A stretch of 54,506 nt of DNA. It comes from Pseudomonadota bacterium. GTDB taxonomy: Bacteria > Pseudomonadota > Gammaproteobacteria > Burkholderiales > Burkholderiaceae_C. Within the stretch, counting starts at the first letter, position 1. Every line of letters starts with the position of its first letter. Under the pieces are notes generated by a model. The model made no database searches. It was not told the origin of the DNA and saw only the letters and a list, made by a program, of their open reading frames with translations. A program made the position numbers and the translations under genes. Where the stretch lies: contig JAVHYA010000030.1 in NCBI GenBank assembly GCA_031119395.1, positions 1 to 54,506 of the forward strand, given 5' to 3'. Shown here one piece after another: positions 41,911 to 50,736 of this stretch.

Positions 41911-43169
41911 CCGCTTCCAAGACCAACGCCTTCTACGCCCAGTCCGGTGGCGTGACCTCCGTCATCAACGCCTCGGCCTGCGGCGTGATCGAGACGGCGC
42001 GGCACCACCCGGGCCGCATCGGCACCGTGTACGCCGGGCGCAACGGCATCCTCGGCGCGCTGACCGAAGACCTGATCGACACCGCCGCCGAGCCGGCCGA
42101 GGCGATCGCCGCCCTGCGCTTCACCCCCGCGGGCGCCTTCGGCTCCTGTCGCTACAAGCTCAAGTCGCTGGAGAAGAACCGGCGCGAGTACGAGCGCCTC
42201 ATCGAGGTCTTCCGCGCCCATGGCATCGGCTACTTCTTCTACAACGGCGGCGGCGATTCGGCCGACACCTGCTTCAAGATCAGCCAGCTGTCCGAGTCGA
42301 TGGGCTATCCGCTCGCGGCCATCCACGTGCCCAAGACCATCGACAACGACCTGCCGCTGACCGACTGCTGCCCGGGCTTCGGGTCGGTGGCCAAGTACAT
42401 CGCGGTGTCGACGCTGGAGGCGTCGTTCGACGTGCGCTCGATGGCCGCGACCTCGACCCGGGTCTTCGTGCTGGAGGTGATGGGCCGGCATGCCGGCTGG
42501 ATCGCGGCCGCGGGCGGCCTGGTGGCCGACCACGGCATCCCCGTCGTGGTGCTGTTCCCCGAGATCGACTTCGAGCGCGAGCGCTTCCTCGCGCGCGTGG
42601 ATGCGCTGGTGAAGGCGCACGGCTACTGCACGGTGGTCGTCTCGGAAGGCTGCCACCACCCCGACGGCACCTTCCTGGCCGAGCAGGGCGTGCGCGACGC
42701 CTTCGGCCATGCGCAGCTCGGCGGCGCGGCGCCGGTGGTGGCGCAGATGGTGAAGGAGGCGCTGGGCCACAAGTTCCACTGGGCGGTGGCCGACTACCTG
42801 CAGCGCGCCGCGCGGCACATCGCCTCGCGCACCGACGTCGAGCAGGCCTACGCGGTGGGCCGCCGCGCCGTCGAACTCGCGCTGGACGGCCAGAACGCGG
42901 TGATGCCGACGATCGAGCGCACCGCCGACGCGCCCTATGCATGGCGCATCGGCACCGCGCCGCTGGCCCAGGTGGCGAACACCGAACGCAAGATGCCGCG
43001 CGATTTCATCACCGAGGACGGCTACGGCATCACCGAGGCCGCCAAGCGCTACCTGCGGCCGCTGATCGAGGGCGAGGACTACCCCGCCTACCAGGGCGGA
43101 TTGCCCGTGTACGCCACGCTGCGCAACACGCCGGTGCCGCGCCGGCTGGCCGACTTCACGCCGGGCTGA
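41907..43169 (+). CDS. pfp: 6-phosphofructokinase, pyrophosphate-dependent type
   Basis: This is a 420-residue PFK. The phosphate-donor loop reads NGGGDSADT (G114-G116, D117), where ATP enzymes have GGDGS. The catalytic block reads PKTIDNDLPLTDCCPGFGSV with K143 and D146/D148; a lysine before TIDND and an Asp in the donor loop mark PPi-dependent enzymes. Other conserved parts are VFVLEVMGRHAGWIAAAGGL and VVVSEGCHHPDGTFLAEQGV. The enzyme makes fructose-1,6-bisphosphate reversibly with pyrophosphate, in the cytoplasm. Length is at the short, bacterial end for PFP. It is coupled to the small CWC protein and ends 18 bp before a convergent metallopeptidase gene. Confidence 0.92.
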   Translation: MTASKTNAFYAQSGGVTSVINASACGVIETARHHPGRIGTVYAGRNGILGALTEDLIDTAAEPAEAIAALRFTPAGAFGSCRYKLKSLEKNRREYERLIEVFRAHGIGYFFYNGGGDSADTCFKISQLSESMGYPLAAIHVPKTIDNDLPLTDCCPGFGSVAKYIAVSTLEASFDVRSMAATSTRVFVLEVMGRHAGWIAAAGGLVADHGIPVVVLFPEIDFERERFLARVDALVKAHGYCTVVVSEGCHHPDGTFLAEQGVRDAFGHAQLGGAAPVVAQMVKEALGHKFHWAVADYLQRAARHIASRTDVEQAYAVGRRAVELALDGQNAVMPTIERTADAPYAWRIGTAPLAQVANTERKMPRDFITEDGYGITEAAKRYLRPLIEGEDYPAYQGGLPVYATLRNTPVPRRLADFTPG

Positions 43170-43187
43170 GGCCCGCGGCGACGCCGC

Positions 43188-44561
43188 TCAGGCCGTCAGG
43201 GGCGACAGCGCGCCTTCCTGCGGCGGCGCTGCGGTGTCGTCGGCCGATGCCGCCGGCGCCTGCGCGTCGGGCGTGCCCTCGTCCGCCTTGGGCGGCTCCG
43301 CGGGGGCGGGCGGGGTTTCCTGCGGACCCTCCCGCTGCTGCGTCACCACCTGGTGGATGAACTGCAGCTTGCCCACCGCGGCGCGGGGCAGCACGAAGGG
43401 GTAGAAGTCGGGCTGGCCCATGCTGCGCGAGAGCTCGTTGAGCACGTTGGTCAGGCGCACCCAGCCGTTGAGGAAGTCCAGGAACTTGGCGGCGTCGGGA
43501 TGCTCGGGCTGCCACAGGTCGGCCGGCTCGAAGAGGTCGCTGGTCAGCTCGACGTTGGCGGCGTCGATGCCGAAGCTCAGCGCCGTGTCGGCCGTGTCGG
43601 CCATGTGCAGGTAGTGGGCCCAGGTCTCGGCCCAGTCCTCCCAGGGGTGCGTGCTGGCGTAGCTCGTGACGTAGCGCAGCGCCCAATCGGGCTGGGGGCC
43701 GTTCTCGTAGTGGGTCTTGAGCGCGGCGGCGTAGTCGATCGTCTCGTCGCCGAAGAGCTGGCGAAAGCCCTCGAGCCAGGGCGAGCCCTGGATGAGGATG
43801 TCCCAGTAGAAGTGGCCGATCTCGTGGCGGAAGTGGCCCACCAGCGTGCGGTAGGGCTCGCGCATCTCCGCGCGGATGCGCTCGCGCACGGCGTCCTCGG
43901 CCTCCTCGGCGTTGAGCGTCACGACGCCGTTCTGGTGCCCCGTCATCACGTGGTGCTGGCCGGGCACGCTGCTGAGGAAGTCGAAGGTCATGCCGTGCAC
44001 CGGGTCGGAAAAGCGCGTGTGCACCGGCAGCCCCAGGGCCAGCAGCTGCGAGATCAGGCGCCGCTTGGCCACCTCGAGCTTGCGCCAGAGCACGTCGTTG
44101 CCCTCCACCGAGAGGTCCGGGATGGTGCGCGTGGTGCTGCAGGCCAGGCAGAAGCCTTCGGCCAGGTCGGCCGCATGGTCGCCCGTGCCGCCGGCCTCCG
44201 GCAGCAGGGGGACCATCCAGTTGCAGCCGGCGGCGGTGGTGAAGTTGGCACAGCGGCGGTAGCGCGGGCCCTGCGCGTCGCCGAAGACGGTCCAGGTTTC
44301 GTCGACCGGCGCGTCGGCAGGGGCATCGGCCAGCGGTGCCGGCGCGGGCGCCGGTGCGAGCGGCATGACGCCCAGGCGCTCGATCACGTAGCCCAGGGGC
44401 GTGCCGCAGGCCAGGCAGCGGCTGTTGCCCAGGTACACCGGTCGGCCGCACTGGCAGACGTACGCCCTGGTGACGGTCGGCGCGCTGAGTTCTTCGGCGA
44501 GCGTGGGCGCCGCCGCGGCGACGGGCCCACCGGGAGACGGTTCGGAGGAGGAGGCGTTCAT
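43188..44561 (-). CDS. zinc-ribbon and putative zinc metallopeptidase protein
   Basis: This is a 457-residue cytoplasmic protein. The N-terminal zinc ribbon is YVCQCGRPVYLGNSRCLACG (residues about 35-54), with a further cysteine set in CANFTTAAGCNW and FCLACSTTRT. The central domain has the zincin motif HEIGH at residues 246-250 inside TLVGHFRHEIGHFYWDILIQ, and a conserved acidic stretch THPWEDWAETWAHYLHMADT that may supply the third zinc ligand. This is the family often named 'putative zinc-binding metallopeptidase'; activity and substrate are unproven. The C-terminal 60 residues are Pro/Ala/Glu-rich and probably disordered. The start at 44561 follows GAACGCC with weak SD; the divergent neighbour is a DHA2 transporter 152 bp away. 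Confidence 0.85.
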   Translation of the reverse strand: MNASSSEPSPGGPVAAAAPTLAEELSAPTVTRAYVCQCGRPVYLGNSRCLACGTPLGYVIERLGVMPLAPAPAPAPLADAPADAPVDETWTVFGDAQGPRYRRCANFTTAAGCNWMVPLLPEAGGTGDHAADLAEGFCLACSTTRTIPDLSVEGNDVLWRKLEVAKRRLISQLLALGLPVHTRFSDPVHGMTFDFLSSVPGQHHVMTGHQNGVVTLNAEEAEDAVRERIRAEMREPYRTLVGHFRHEIGHFYWDILIQGSPWLEGFRQLFGDETIDYAAALKTHYENGPQPDWALRYVTSYASTHPWEDWAETWAHYLHMADTADTALSFGIDAANVELTSDLFEPADLWQPEHPDAAKFLDFLNGWVRLTNVLNELSRSMGQPDFYPFVLPRAAVGKLQFIHQVVTQQREGPQETPPAPAEPPKADEGTPDAQAPAASADDTAAPPQEGALSPLTA

Positions 44562-44713
44562 GGGATCCCTAGATGTTGTGTCGACGTTGTCCGAGGCGGC
44601 GGCGCGGCGTGGCCCCCACGCACGACCGCCGTGTGCAAGGCATTGTGGCGGTCGGCGCCGCCCGCCCGCCACGTCGAAGCCCGATATCCTTGTAGGACCG
44701 CCGCCCCGCCACG

Positions 44714-46195
44714 ATGACCGACCCGCACCACGCCCAGGCCCCCCTTCAAACCCTGCGCGAGCGTTACGGCGAGCGCTACCGCTGGCTGCTGCTCATCTCG
44801 GTGATGGTGGGCGTGATGGCGTCGATCATGTCCTCGACCATCGTGAACGTGGCCATCCCGGGCATGAGCCAGCACTTCCACCTCGGCCAGGAGCGCGCGC
44901 AGTGGGTGAGCTCCGGCTTCATGGTGGCGATGACGGTGTCGATGCTCACCACGCCCTGGCTGCTCTCGCGCTTCGGCTACCGGCGCACCTACTCGGGCAC
45001 GATGGTGCTGCTGCTGGCCGGCGGCCTGCTCGGCGGGCTGGCCGACAACTTCTCGCTGGTGCTGGTCGCGCGCGTGGCCGAGGGTCTGGCGGCCGGCGTG
45101 GTGCAGCCCATTCCCGCCATCATCATCCTGCGCGCCTTCGAGCCGCACGAGCAGGGCCGTGCGAGCGGCATCTTCGGCATGGGGGTGGTGCTGGCGCCGG
45201 CCATCGGCCCGAGCATCGGCGGCGTGCTGGTCGACCTGTTCGGCTGGCGCTCGATCTTCTTCATGGTCGTGCCCTTCTGCCTGGCGTCGCTGTGGCTGTC
45301 GTGGAAGTTCGTGCCCGTCACCGCGCCGGGCGGCGCGACCGCGGCGCGCGGGCAGCAGCTGGACTGGCGCGGCATGCTGATCGCGACCGTGGGCACCCTG
45401 TGCCTGCTCAACGGCCTGGTGGAGCTGCGCGGCGACGCGCCGCTGCAGGCGGCCGTGCTGCTGATGCTGGCAGCGGCGGCGCTCGGGCTGTTCATCGCCT
45501 GGCAGCGCCGCATGGCCGCCGGCGACGGCGCGCCGCTCATGAACATGTCGCTCTTCGGCTACCGCCAGTTCGCCATGGGCAGCGTGGTGGCCTTCATCTA
45601 CGGCACCGCGCTCTTCGGCTCGACCTACCTGCTGCCGGTGTACATGCAGGTGGCCCTGCACCTCTCGGCCTCGCACGTGGGCACCATCATGCTGCCGGCC
45701 GGCATCGTGCTGGCCTTCACCATCGCCGGCGTGGGCCGCCTGGCCGACCGGCAGCCGACCTGGCTGCTGGTGAGCATCGGGCTGGCGCTGCTGGCGGCGT
45801 CCTTCGCGCTGATGCTGCTGCTGGACCTGGCCAGCACGCTGTGGCTGCTGGTGGCCTTCGCCATCGTGGGGCGCATCGGCCTGGGCTTCATCCTGCCCTC
45901 GCTCAACCTCGGCTCGATGCGGCCGCTGGCCAAGCCGCTGATCCCGCAGGGCGCCAGCGCCATCAGCTTCCTGCGCCAGCTCGGCGGCGCGGCCGGGGTG
46001 AGCCTGTGCGCCGTGGTGCTGGAATGGCGGCTGGCCGCGCACGGCGACTCGCTGGCCAACCCGGCCACCAGCCCGGCGCGGCTGGCGGCCTTCAACGAGG
46101 TGTTCCTGATCCTTGCCGCCCTGTGCGGCCTGGCCCTGTGCGCCGCCTGGCAGCTGCGCCCCCCGCCCGAGCCGCAGCGGCCGGACCCCGGGTAA
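44714..46195 (+). CDS. DHA2 family MFS transporter (EmrB/QacA type)
   Basis: This is a 493-residue drug:H+ antiporter with about 14 hydrophobic helices. The family start SIMSSTIVNVAIPGMSQHFH, then QWVSSGFMVAMTVSMLTTPW, is typical of DHA2. Motif A is recognisable in WLLSRFGYRRTYSGTMVLLL, and the proline-rich motif C is in GMGVVLAPAIGPSIGGVLVD. Such exporters usually work with an EmrA-like membrane fusion protein, not present nearby, or alone. Substrate unknown. No local regulator gene is adjacent; the upstream gap is shared with the metallopeptidase gene. Confidence 0.93.
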   Translation: MTDPHHAQAPLQTLRERYGERYRWLLLISVMVGVMASIMSSTIVNVAIPGMSQHFHLGQERAQWVSSGFMVAMTVSMLTTPWLLSRFGYRRTYSGTMVLLLAGGLLGGLADNFSLVLVARVAEGLAAGVVQPIPAIIILRAFEPHEQGRASGIFGMGVVLAPAIGPSIGGVLVDLFGWRSIFFMVVPFCLASLWLSWKFVPVTAPGGATAARGQQLDWRGMLIATVGTLCLLNGLVELRGDAPLQAAVLLMLAAAALGLFIAWQRRMAAGDGAPLMNMSLFGYRQFAMGSVVAFIYGTALFGSTYLLPVYMQVALHLSASHVGTIMLPAGIVLAFTIAGVGRLADRQPTWLLVSIGLALLAASFALMLLLDLASTLWLLVAFAIVGRIGLGFILPSLNLGSMRPLAKPLIPQGASAISFLRQLGGAAGVSLCAVVLEWRLAAHGDSLANPATSPARLAAFNEVFLILAALCGLALCAAWQLRPPPEPQRPDPG

Positions 46196-46264
46196 TCCCG
46201 AGGCTTGTCGATCCGCCTTCTCGCGTCCAATTGTTATCAATTGTAAATAAACGAAAGAGAAGGT

Positions 46265-47398
46265 ATGCAGCGCAGAAGTTTCCTGGCCGCCGGCGTGGCC
46301 GGTGCGGGCCTGGCCTGGGCCGGTGCGGCGCAGGCCCAGGCGGCGGGCGAGGGCGACATCGTGCTCGGCCAGACCGGCATCCTGAACGGCCCCCTGGGTG
46401 CGCCGATCCGTGTCGTGCTGGCCGGCGCGCAGCTGGCCTTCGACGCGGTGAATGCCCAGGGCGGGGTGAACGGCCGCAAGGTGAAGATGGTCTCGCTGGA
46501 CGACGACCTCTCGCCCGAGAAGGCGGTGGCCAACTACGAGCGGCTGCTCGGCGAGCACCGCGCCTTCGCCTTCTTCTGCTGCGTCGGCTCGGCCACGACC
46601 GCCGCGGCGGCAAAGCTGCTGGCACAAAGCGGCGCGCCGATGGTGGCGGGCTATGCCGTCTCCGACTCGGCACGCGACAAGGCGGGCGGCGCGGCGTATT
46701 TCGTGCGCGCCACCTTCGCGCGCGAGGCGCAGGCCCTGGTGCAGCACCTGACGACCATCGGGGTCAACCGCATCGCGGTGGCCGCGCTCGACAACCCGGG
46801 CGGGGCCGAGGTGGTGAAGCTGGTCGAGGCCGCCCTGGCCACGCACCAGCTGCAGGCCGTGAACTCGGTGGCCGTCAAGGGCGATGCCTCGAACGCCGCT
46901 GCCGCCGGCAAGACGCTGGCCGACGGCAAGGCCCAGGCGGTGATCATGTACCTGGGCGGCACCGTGGGCGGCGAGGTGATGAAGGCCACGGCGGCCGCGG
47001 GCGGACGCAGCACCATGTTCTACGGCATGTCGATCGTGCCGGGCGACCTCACGGCCAAGCTGGTGGGCAACCAGACCAGCGGCCTGGCCATCTCGCAGGT
47101 GGTGCCCTACCCCTGGAGCGACGCCGACGCCCAGGCGCGCGACTACCGCCAGTTGGCCGAGCGCTCGCAGGTGCCGGTCGGCTACCTGAGCTTCGAGGGC
47201 TACGTGAACGCGCTGGTGATGGTCGAAGCCCTGAAGCGCACCGGCCGGGAGCTCACGCGGCCGCGCCTGCACGCCGCGCTCAAGGCGATGCGCATGCGCG
47301 TGGCGGGCATGGACGTGGACTTCACCGGCGCCGGCAACACCGGCTCGCGCTTCATCGAGATGGTGCGCGTGACGCAGGACGGCAAGTTCCTGCGCTGA
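46265..47398 (+). CDS. branched-chain amino acid ABC transporter substrate-binding protein (LivK-like)
   Basis: This is a 377-residue periplasmic binding protein. The signal peptide [20 protein letters not shown] carries the Tat-like RRSFLA. The mature fold is type I: DIVLGQTGILNGPLGAPIRV, DAVNAQGGVNGRKVKMVSLD, DDLSPEKAVANYERLL, FCCVGSATTAAAAKLLAQSG and YLSFEGYVNALVMVEALKRT. Such proteins bind amino acids, amides or aromatic acids. No ABC permease or ATPase genes are adjacent, so it is an orphan. AAAGAGAAGG is the SD just before the ATG. The 69-bp upstream gap is AT-rich and contains CAATTG-TTAT-CAATTG-like repeats near 46230, probably the promoter region. Confidence 0.92.
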   Translation: MQRRSFLAAGVAGAGLAWAGAAQAQAAGEGDIVLGQTGILNGPLGAPIRVVLAGAQLAFDAVNAQGGVNGRKVKMVSLDDDLSPEKAVANYERLLGEHRAFAFFCCVGSATTAAAAKLLAQSGAPMVAGYAVSDSARDKAGGAAYFVRATFAREAQALVQHLTTIGVNRIAVAALDNPGGAEVVKLVEAALATHQLQAVNSVAVKGDASNAAAAGKTLADGKAQAVIMYLGGTVGGEVMKATAAAGGRSTMFYGMSIVPGDLTAKLVGNQTSGLAISQVVPYPWSDADAQARDYRQLAERSQVPVGYLSFEGYVNALVMVEALKRTGRELTRPRLHAALKAMRMRVAGMDVDFTGAGNTGSRFIEMVRVTQDGKFLR

Positions 47399-47406
47399 GT
47401 CGGCGG

Positions 47407-47429
47407 GGCCTGCGCGCCGGGGGCAGGCC
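47407..47429 (+). terminator. possible terminator after the LivK-like gene
   Basis: GGCCTGC, nine bases, GCAGGCC is a perfect 7-bp stem eight bases after the stop. It is not followed by a T run, so it is only a candidate. Confidence 0.4.
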
Positions 47430-47449
47430 GCTGCGTGTCTAATCGGCCC

Positions 47450-48214
47450 ATGTGCCAATTGCTAGGGATGAACTGCAACACGCCGACGGACGTGCAGTTC
47501 AGCTTCACGGGCTTCGCGCAGCGCGGCGGCCGCACCGACCACCACGCCGACGGCTGGGGCATCGCCTTCTTCGAGGACCGCGGGCTGCGCCACTTCGTCG
47601 ACCACCTGCCGGCCTGCGAGTCGCCGGTGGCCGAGCTGATCCGGCGCTACCCGATCAAGAGCCGCCACGTCATCGCCCACATCCGCAAGGCGACGCAGGG
47701 CGAGGTCAACCTGCAGAACTGCCACCCCTTCGTGCGCGAGCTGTGGGGCCGCTACTGGGTCTTCGCGCACAACGGCGACCTCAAGACCTTCCGCCCGCGC
47801 CTGCACGGCAACTTCCACCCCGTGGGCAACACCGACAGCGAGCACGCCTTCTGCTGGATCATGCAGGAGCTGGCGAAGTCGCACGCCGGGGTGCCGACGG
47901 TGGAGGAGCTCACGCTCACCCTGCGCGAACTGGCGCCGCAGCTCGCCCGCCACGGCACCTTCAACTTCATGCTGAGCAACGGCCAGGCGCTGTGGGCGCA
48001 CGCGTCGACGCACCTGTGGTCCATCGAGCGCCGGCACCCCTTCGACCTGGCGCAGCTGGCCGATGAAGACCTGAGCATCGACTTCGCCCAGCACACCACG
48101 CCCGACGACCGCGTGGCCGTGGTCGTGACGGCGCCGCTGACCACCAACGAGACCTGGTCGCCCTTCGCGCCCGGCGAGCTGCGCGTGTTCCGCGAGGGAC
48201 GGCAGGTCGGCTGA
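47450..48214 (+). CDS. class II glutamine amidotransferase (YafJ-like)
   Basis: This is a 254-residue Ntn-type amidotransferase domain protein. Met1 is followed by Cys2 (MCQLLGMNCNTPTDVQFSFT), the N-terminal nucleophile after Met removal. HADGWGIAFFEDRGLRHFVD, then VIAHIRKATQGEVNLQNCHP and YWVFAHNGDLKTFRPRL complete the glutamine site. It should release ammonia from glutamine; no acceptor domain is attached and the partner is unknown. The start must be 47450 because only this places Cys at position 2. It is followed by a 212-bp gap containing the Fur-like site. Confidence 0.93.
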   Translation: MCQLLGMNCNTPTDVQFSFTGFAQRGGRTDHHADGWGIAFFEDRGLRHFVDHLPACESPVAELIRRYPIKSRHVIAHIRKATQGEVNLQNCHPFVRELWGRYWVFAHNGDLKTFRPRLHGNFHPVGNTDSEHAFCWIMQELAKSHAGVPTVEELTLTLRELAPQLARHGTFNFMLSNGQALWAHASTHLWSIERRHPFDLAQLADEDLSIDFAQHTTPDDRVAVVVTAPLTTNETWSPFAPGELRVFREGRQVG

Positions 48215-48385
48215 GCGCCGCCGGCCGGGGGCCAAGCGGCTCTCGGTCGGTACCACGGTGCCTGCCGCGCACCGCGGCGCAGCCGCCCGGGCCATGTTGC
48301 GCGCACGCTGCACATCGGCACGACCCGTCGGCTGTCTTTCGACTCCCGCCAGAAAGTCCCGGGGATCGAGCGATTTCGGGTTAAC

Positions 48386-48404
48386 AATAATGTTTCTCAT
48401 TTGA
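48386..48404 (+). promoter_or_regulatory. Fur-box-like site upstream of the TonB receptor
   Basis: The 19-mer AATAATGTTTCTCATTTGA is AT-rich and resembles the Fur consensus, three GATAAT-like hexamers, with several mismatches. A wider dyad, GGGTTAACAAT against ATTGTTACCC, encloses it (48378-48413). It lies 22 bp before the TonB receptor ATG, so iron repression is likely. Confidence 0.65.
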
Positions 48405-48426
48405 ATTGTTACCCGAGTCTTCCGCC

Positions 48427-50640
48427 ATGCCATCGACCTTCCCCTTCGTGCCCCGGCCCCTGGCCGTGGCCGCGTTCCTTGCTGCACAGGCCGTGGCCGC
48501 CACGGCCCAGACGGGCGCCGAACCGGCCGCGCCCGCGCCGTCCGGCACGCTGTCGACCGTGACCGTCGAAGCCAGCGCCGACGCCTCGGCCGAGGGCCTG
48601 GCCAAGCCCTTCGCCGGCGGCCAGGTGGCACGGGGCGGACGCGTCGGCATCCTGGGCACCCAGGACGTGATGGAAACGCCGTTCTCCAGCACCAGCTACA
48701 CGAACGAGCTGATCCAGGACCAGCAGGCGCGCAGCGTCGCGGACGTGCTGCTCAACGACCCCTCGGTGCGCCAGGCCCGCGGCTTCGGCAACTTCCAGGA
48801 GCTGTACGTGGTGCGCGGCTTCCCGGTGTATTCCGACGACGTGGCGTACAACGGCCTGTACGGCATGCTGCCGCGCCAGTACATCGCGTCGGAGTTCTTC
48901 GAGCGCGTCGAGGTCTTCCGCGGCGCCAACAGTTTCCTCAACGGCGCCGCGCCCTTCGGCAGCGGCATCGGCGGCGCGATCAACCTGCTGCCCAAGCGCG
49001 CGCCCAACGAGCCGCTCACGCGCATCGGCTTCGGCGTGCAGACGGGCGGCCAGGGCTACGTCAGCGCCGACATCGCGCGTCGCTTCGGACCGGACCAGAG
49101 CACCGGCATCCGCATCAACGCCGTCCGGCGCGACGGCGGCACCGGCATCGGCGACGAGAGCCAGAAGCTCAGCGCGCTCGGCGTGGGCTTCGACTGGCGC
49201 AGCCGCAACGTGCGCCTGTCGGCCGACATCGGCTACCAGGACTACAGCCTGGCGCAGGGCCGGCCGAGCGTGACGCCGTCGGCCACCCTGCCCATCCCGC
49301 AGGTGCCGGACGCACGCACGAACTTCGCCCAGCCCTGGACCTATGCCAGGGAGACCGACAAGTTCGCCACGGTGCGCGGCGAAGTCGACATCACCGACCA
49401 GGTGACGGCCTGGGCCGCGGGCGGCGTGCGCAGCAGCGACGAGGACAACGTGCTGTCCAACCCCACCCTCACCAACGCCTTCGGCGCCACCAGCAACACG
49501 CGCTTCAGCAACACGCGCGAAGACCGGGTGCGCACGGGCGAAGTGGGCGTGCGCGCCAAGTTCGCGACCGGCCCGGTGAGCCACACCGTGGTGGCGTCGG
49601 CCGCCGCCTTCGACAACGACCGCGACAACGCCTACGCCATCTCCTCGGGCAGCGTGCGCAACAACATCTACACGCCCTACGCGTCGTTCTACCCCGTGGC
49701 CAACGGCGCCTTCACCGGCAACTGGCTGAGCGGCCCGCGGCTGACCGACACCATCAAGACCTCCAGCGTCGCGGTCGCCGACACGCTGGGCTTCCTGGAC
49801 GAGCGCCTGCTGGTCACGGTCGGCGCCCGGCGCCAGAAGATCGATCAGAAGAACTACGCCTACAACACGGGTGCACTCAACAGCAGCTACGACAAGAGCC
49901 GCACCACGCCCGTGCTGGGCGCGGTGTTCCGCGTGACGCCGGGCGTGTCGGTCTACGCCAGCTACATCGAGGCGCTGGTCAAGGGCAACGTCGCGCCCAC
50001 CACGGCGAACAACCGCCCGGTCAGCAATGGCGGGGAGATCTTCGCGCCGTACCGCTCCAAGCAGAAGGAAGTCGGCGTCAAGTACGACGGCGGCAACCTC
50101 GGCGGCAGCATCGCCTTCTTCTCGACGGCCCAGCCGAACTTCTACGTCGTCAACCAGACCTACGGCCCGAACGGCGAGCAGCGCAACCGCGGCCTGGAGT
50201 TCTCGGTGTACGGCGAACCGGTGAAGGGCCTGCGCGTGCTCGGCGGGCTGACCCTGCTGGACGCCGAACAGCGCCGCACGCTCAACGGCGCCACCGACGG
50301 CTACGACGTCATCGGCGTGCCGAAGCAGCAGCTCAACATCGGCGCCGAGTGGGACATCCCGGGCGTGCGCGGCCTGGCGGTCAATGCGCGCCTGGTGCAC
50401 ACCTCCAAGCAATACGCCAACGCGACCAACACCCTGGTCGTGCCGTCCTGGAACCGCGTCGATGTCGGGGCCCGCTACCTCATGGACATCGGCAACGGCC
50501 GCACCCTGACGCTGCGTGCCCGCGTCGACAACCTGTTCGACAAGTCGTACTGGGCCTCGGTGGGCGGCACGCAGGGCTCGAACTACCTGATGATGGGCCA
50601 GCCGCGCACCTTCGCGGTGAGCGGCACGATCGACTTCTGA
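48427..50640 (+). CDS. TonB-dependent siderophore receptor
   Basis: This is a 737-residue outer-membrane receptor. The signal segment LAVAAFLAAQAVAATAQ precedes LSTVTVEASAD, a TonB-box-like stretch, then a plug domain: YTNELIQDQQARSVADVLLN, ELYVVRGFPVYSDDVAYNGL, VEVFRGANSFLNGAAPFGSG and the GGAINLLPKRAP plug end. The 22-strand barrel ends with RARVDNLFDKSYWASVGGTQ and finally AVSGTIDF, with the terminal Phe needed for barrel assembly. It belongs to the FhuA/FpvA-type siderophore group; the ligand is not predictable. No siderophore synthesis genes, ABC importer, or FecI/FecR pair is adjacent. A Fur-like site upstream implies iron control. The ATG at 48427 gives a complete signal peptide. Confidence 0.95.
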   Translation: MPSTFPFVPRPLAVAAFLAAQAVAATAQTGAEPAAPAPSGTLSTVTVEASADASAEGLAKPFAGGQVARGGRVGILGTQDVMETPFSSTSYTNELIQDQQARSVADVLLNDPSVRQARGFGNFQELYVVRGFPVYSDDVAYNGLYGMLPRQYIASEFFERVEVFRGANSFLNGAAPFGSGIGGAINLLPKRAPNEPLTRIGFGVQTGGQGYVSADIARRFGPDQSTGIRINAVRRDGGTGIGDESQKLSALGVGFDWRSRNVRLSADIGYQDYSLAQGRPSVTPSATLPIPQVPDARTNFAQPWTYARETDKFATVRGEVDITDQVTAWAAGGVRSSDEDNVLSNPTLTNAFGATSNTRFSNTREDRVRTGEVGVRAKFATGPVSHTVVASAAAFDNDRDNAYAISSGSVRNNIYTPYASFYPVANGAFTGNWLSGPRLTDTIKTSSVAVADTLGFLDERLLVTVGARRQKIDQKNYAYNTGALNSSYDKSRTTPVLGAVFRVTPGVSVYASYIEALVKGNVAPTTANNRPVSNGGEIFAPYRSKQKEVGVKYDGGNLGGSIAFFSTAQPNFYVVNQTYGPNGEQRNRGLEFSVYGEPVKGLRVLGGLTLLDAEQRRTLNGATDGYDVIGVPKQQLNIGAEWDIPGVRGLAVNARLVHTSKQYANATNTLVVPSWNRVDVGARYLMDIGNGRTLTLRARVDNLFDKSYWASVGGTQGSNYLMMGQPRTFAVSGTIDF

Positions 50641-50674
50641 TCCGGGGGGCCGGCCTGCGCCGTGCGACGCAGGC

Positions 50675-50736
50675 GCTATCGATTCGATAGCTGCCCGCGC
50701 AAGCCGGACGGGCGCTATCGGCCTTTTTGGCTCAAG
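50675..50736 (+). repeat. family 1 hairpin repeat, copy G
   Basis: GCTATCGA, one base, TCGATAGC is a perfect 8-bp stem like that in copy C, with CTGCCCGCGC..GGACGGGCGCTATCGGCCTTTTTGGCTC after it. Its 3' half overlaps the end of gshB on the minus strand: the complement of CTATCGGCCTTTTTGG provides the gshB stop codon and the last residues QKGR. Confidence 0.8.
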
